A model generated the notes under the pieces. It was not told the DNA's origin, did no database searches, and saw nothing but the letters and a program-made list of their open reading frames with translations. From NCBI GenBank assembly GCA_021325145.1, contig JAJPHR010000047.1:1-34168 (forward strand): a DNA stretch of 34,168 nucleotides. The letters run 5' to 3'. Numbering within the stretch: the stretch's first letter is position 1; every line of letters starts with the position of its first letter. Made by a program: the position numbers and the translations under genes. This stretch comes from Verrucomicrobiota bacterium (GTDB lineage Bacteria; Verrucomicrobiota; Verrucomicrobiia; Limisphaerales; Pedosphaeraceae). Shown here one piece after another: positions 32,501 through 34,168 of this stretch.

Positions 32501-34168
32501 ATGAGCGCAGATAATCCGAAGTCGGCAGCAGAGAAACCGAAATCGTCCGCCCCGAAAGTGGAAGGCAAATCACCGGGGGGCGCAGCCAGGCCGGCCGACC
32601 CAAAATCAGGCGGGCCGAAGGTGGCACCGCCTGCGCTGCCGCCACTGTTTCGAAGAATCGACTGGGTGACGTTCGGCGTGACCGCCGTACTGGCATTCAT
32701 CGGTTTCTTTTTGACGCTCGCGCCGGAAGTGACGCTGGAAGATTCCGGCGAATTGGCCACCGGCTCCTTTTATGCAGGTGTCCCCCACCCACCCGGCTAT
32801 CCGCTTTGGACAGTCTTCACGTGGTTGTTCACCGTGCTGGTTCCGGTCGGCAATGTGGCTTACCGCGTCGCGGTCGCCTCCGCTGTCTCGGGTGCTTTGG
32901 CGGCGGGCATGCTCGCCTTCATCACATCGCGCGGATGCAGCATGATGATGGAGAGCATCCCGGAGTTGCGCGGCATCTCGCGTAATGTGGAGAACTGGAT
33001 CTGCATGGTTTCGGGTTTTGTGGCGGGCATGCTGCTCGCTTACAACGGTTACATGTGGAGCCAGTCGGTGATCGTGGAGGTGTATCCCTTCAGCGTGCTA
33101 TCGCTCATGGGAGTGATGTGCAGCCTGCTGCGCTGGGTCTATGCGCCGCATCAAAAGCGGTATTTGTACCTGGCCTGGTTCCTGTTCGGCATTTGCTTCA
33201 CGAACCACCAGACGTTGATTTTGGCGGCCACGGGGTTGGAGATCGCCATTCTCGCGGCCAAACCCAAATTGGGCCGCGACCTGCTGCTGATCAATTCAAT
33301 CTGCTATGTGCTTGGCGCATTCGGCATCTATACCAAGGCCCTTGGGACCTTCGAACCAAGCCCGCTCGTCGAAATGATTTTCCACGGAGTGGGCATCGGC
33401 TCGCTCCTCGGTTGCGCGGCGCTGAGCTTGCGCGAATACTCGATCCCCAAGCCCACGCCGGAAAAGTTCATCTCCGAGATAGTCATGCCGGTGGCCACGC
33501 TCGCGCTTTGCGCGCTGATGGGCGTCTTCCTCTTCCTGTTGCACATGCCCATGCTGGCGGGGCTTTGTTTTCTCGGGATCATCGCCCTGTGGGCTTATTT
33601 TTGGTGGGAATATCAAAGCGAGGTTTTGTCGGCTACCGGCATGATGTCTCTTTGGGTTGTCGGAGCCATGTTTTATTTTTACATGCCGCTGACCTCGATG
33701 TCCAATCCGCCCATGAACTGGGGCTACCCGCGCACGGTGGAAGGATTCATCCATGCGCTGACGCGCGGTCAATATGAGAAGGTGAATCCGACCAACTTCC
33801 TGCAGGATCCCGGCAAACTGTTCATGCAGGCGAAGATGTATCTAAGTGGCGCCAACGAAGAATTCAACCCGGTCTGTCTGGTGTTGGCGCTGGTTCCGTT
33901 CTTCTTCTTCCTGAAACTGCAAAAGCGCGAACGGGCCTGGCTCATCGGCCTTACCGCCATCTGGGCCTGTCTGGCGATCCTGCTCATGATTCTGCTCAAT
34001 CCCACCCCGGACAAGCAGTCGGTGGGATTGACCAAGGTATTTTTCACCGCCTCCTACACCGTCATCTGCATGCTGATCGGCTACGGTCTGGCGCTGATCG
34101 CCGCCTTCATGGCCACGCATTACGAGAAGTTCCGCCTCTGGGGCATGGCCGGGGGCGGCCTGGCCGCC
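32501..34168 (+). CDS. DUF2723 multi-pass membrane protein (partial, runs off window)
   Basis: At least 556 residues, open to the window end, so the C-terminus is missing. A Pro/Ala/Lys-rich cytoplasmic start (about 1-48) is followed by a hydrophobic segment (VTFGVTAVLAFIGFFLTLAP) and the hallmark LEDSGELATGSFYAGVPHPP with GYPLWTVF. This is the DUF2723 signature of GT-C-fold proteins related to protein O-mannosyltransferases. Around ten membrane helices follow. The Asp in EDSGE is the expected catalytic position. It probably transfers a sugar from a polyprenyl carrier to an envelope acceptor; neither can be named. The ATG at 32501 has no clear ribosome site. Confidence 0.85.
   Translation, partial: MSADNPKSAAEKPKSSAPKVEGKSPGGAARPADPKSGGPKVAPPALPPLFRRIDWVTFGVTAVLAFIGFFLTLAPEVTLEDSGELATGSFYAGVPHPPGYPLWTVFTWLFTVLVPVGNVAYRVAVASAVSGALAAGMLAFITSRGCSMMMESIPELRGISRNVENWICMVSGFVAGMLLAYNGYMWSQSVIVEVYPFSVLSLMGVMCSLLRWVYAPHQKRYLYLAWFLFGICFTNHQTLILAATGLEIAILAAKPKLGRDLLLINSICYVLGAFGIYTKALGTFEPSPLVEMIFHGVGIGSLLGCAALSLREYSIPKPTPEKFISEIVMPVATLALCALMGVFLFLLHMPMLAGLCFLGIIALWAYFWWEYQSEVLSATGMMSLWVVGAMFYFYMPLTSMSNPPMNWGYPRTVEGFIHALTRGQYEKVNPTNFLQDPGKLFMQAKMYLSGANEEFNPVCLVLALVPFFFFLKLQKRERAWLIGLTAIWACLAILLMILLNPTPDKQSVGLTKVFFTASYTVICMLIGYGLALIAAFMATHYEKFRLWGMAGGGLAA

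Noticed and set aside
1..34168. CRISPR array, tRNA, rRNA or insertion sequence
   Set aside because: I looked for regularly spaced direct repeats, cloverleaf patterns and transposase motifs and found none. The repeats present are palindromic and isolated.

Overview
The window looks like a chromosomal segment of a GC-rich soil or freshwater Verrucomicrobiota bacterium (Pedosphaera/Limisphaerales-like). This is inferred from gene content and intergenic repeat style, not from a marker gene. Supporting signs are the mix of secreted FG-GAP proteins, a PQQ-type sugar dehydrogenase, a GH2 beta-galactosidase-like enzyme, paired DUF892 ferritin-like proteins, a DUF2723 membrane protein, Rcp1-like response regulators and many palindromic intergenic repeats. 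No rRNA, tRNA, CRISPR array, transposase or prophage gene was found.

Layout. 1-5 kb: a kappa-class/DsbA-like thioredoxin-fold protein and a multi-pass membrane protein on the minus strand (ATGA-coupled), then a secreted FG-GAP protein and an alpha/beta hydrolase fused to a membrane domain on the plus strand (also ATGA-coupled). 5-13 kb: a stress and envelope set with a PRC-barrel/BON protein, a 7Fe ferredoxin, an exported trypsin-like protease, a PQQ sugar dehydrogenase, a CBS-pair protein, a second PRC-barrel protein, a DUF892 ferritin-like protein and a multi-pass membrane protein. 13-16 kb: a methyltransferase and a UvrD/PcrA-type helicase. 15.9-18 kb: a minus-strand operon of a Ser/Gly-rich membrane protein, a DUF350 (YjfL-like) protein and a DUF2491 (YjfK-like) protein. 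18-23 kb: divergent glycosidase genes (GH15 and GH2).

23-31 kb is a signalling island. It holds a second DUF892 protein, three single-domain response regulators sharing an Rcp1-like signature, a small secreted CxxC protein, a GAF-PAS histidine kinase, and two larger response regulators. One of these carries an HDOD domain; the other carries an HD-GYP-like domain whose catalytic residues are all replaced. 31.5-34.2 kb: an ECF sigma factor overlapping a small single-pass membrane protein (a possible anti-sigma), then a DUF2723 protein that runs off the window end.

The intergenic regions are rich in structured repeats. Two elements (about 24.23-24.31 kb and 28.07-28.16 kb) share a core hairpin that differs by a compensatory base-pair change, so structure appears conserved. 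The strongest leads for undescribed biology are this repeat family, the DUF350/DUF2491 operon, and the signalling island with its degenerate HD-GYP regulator.
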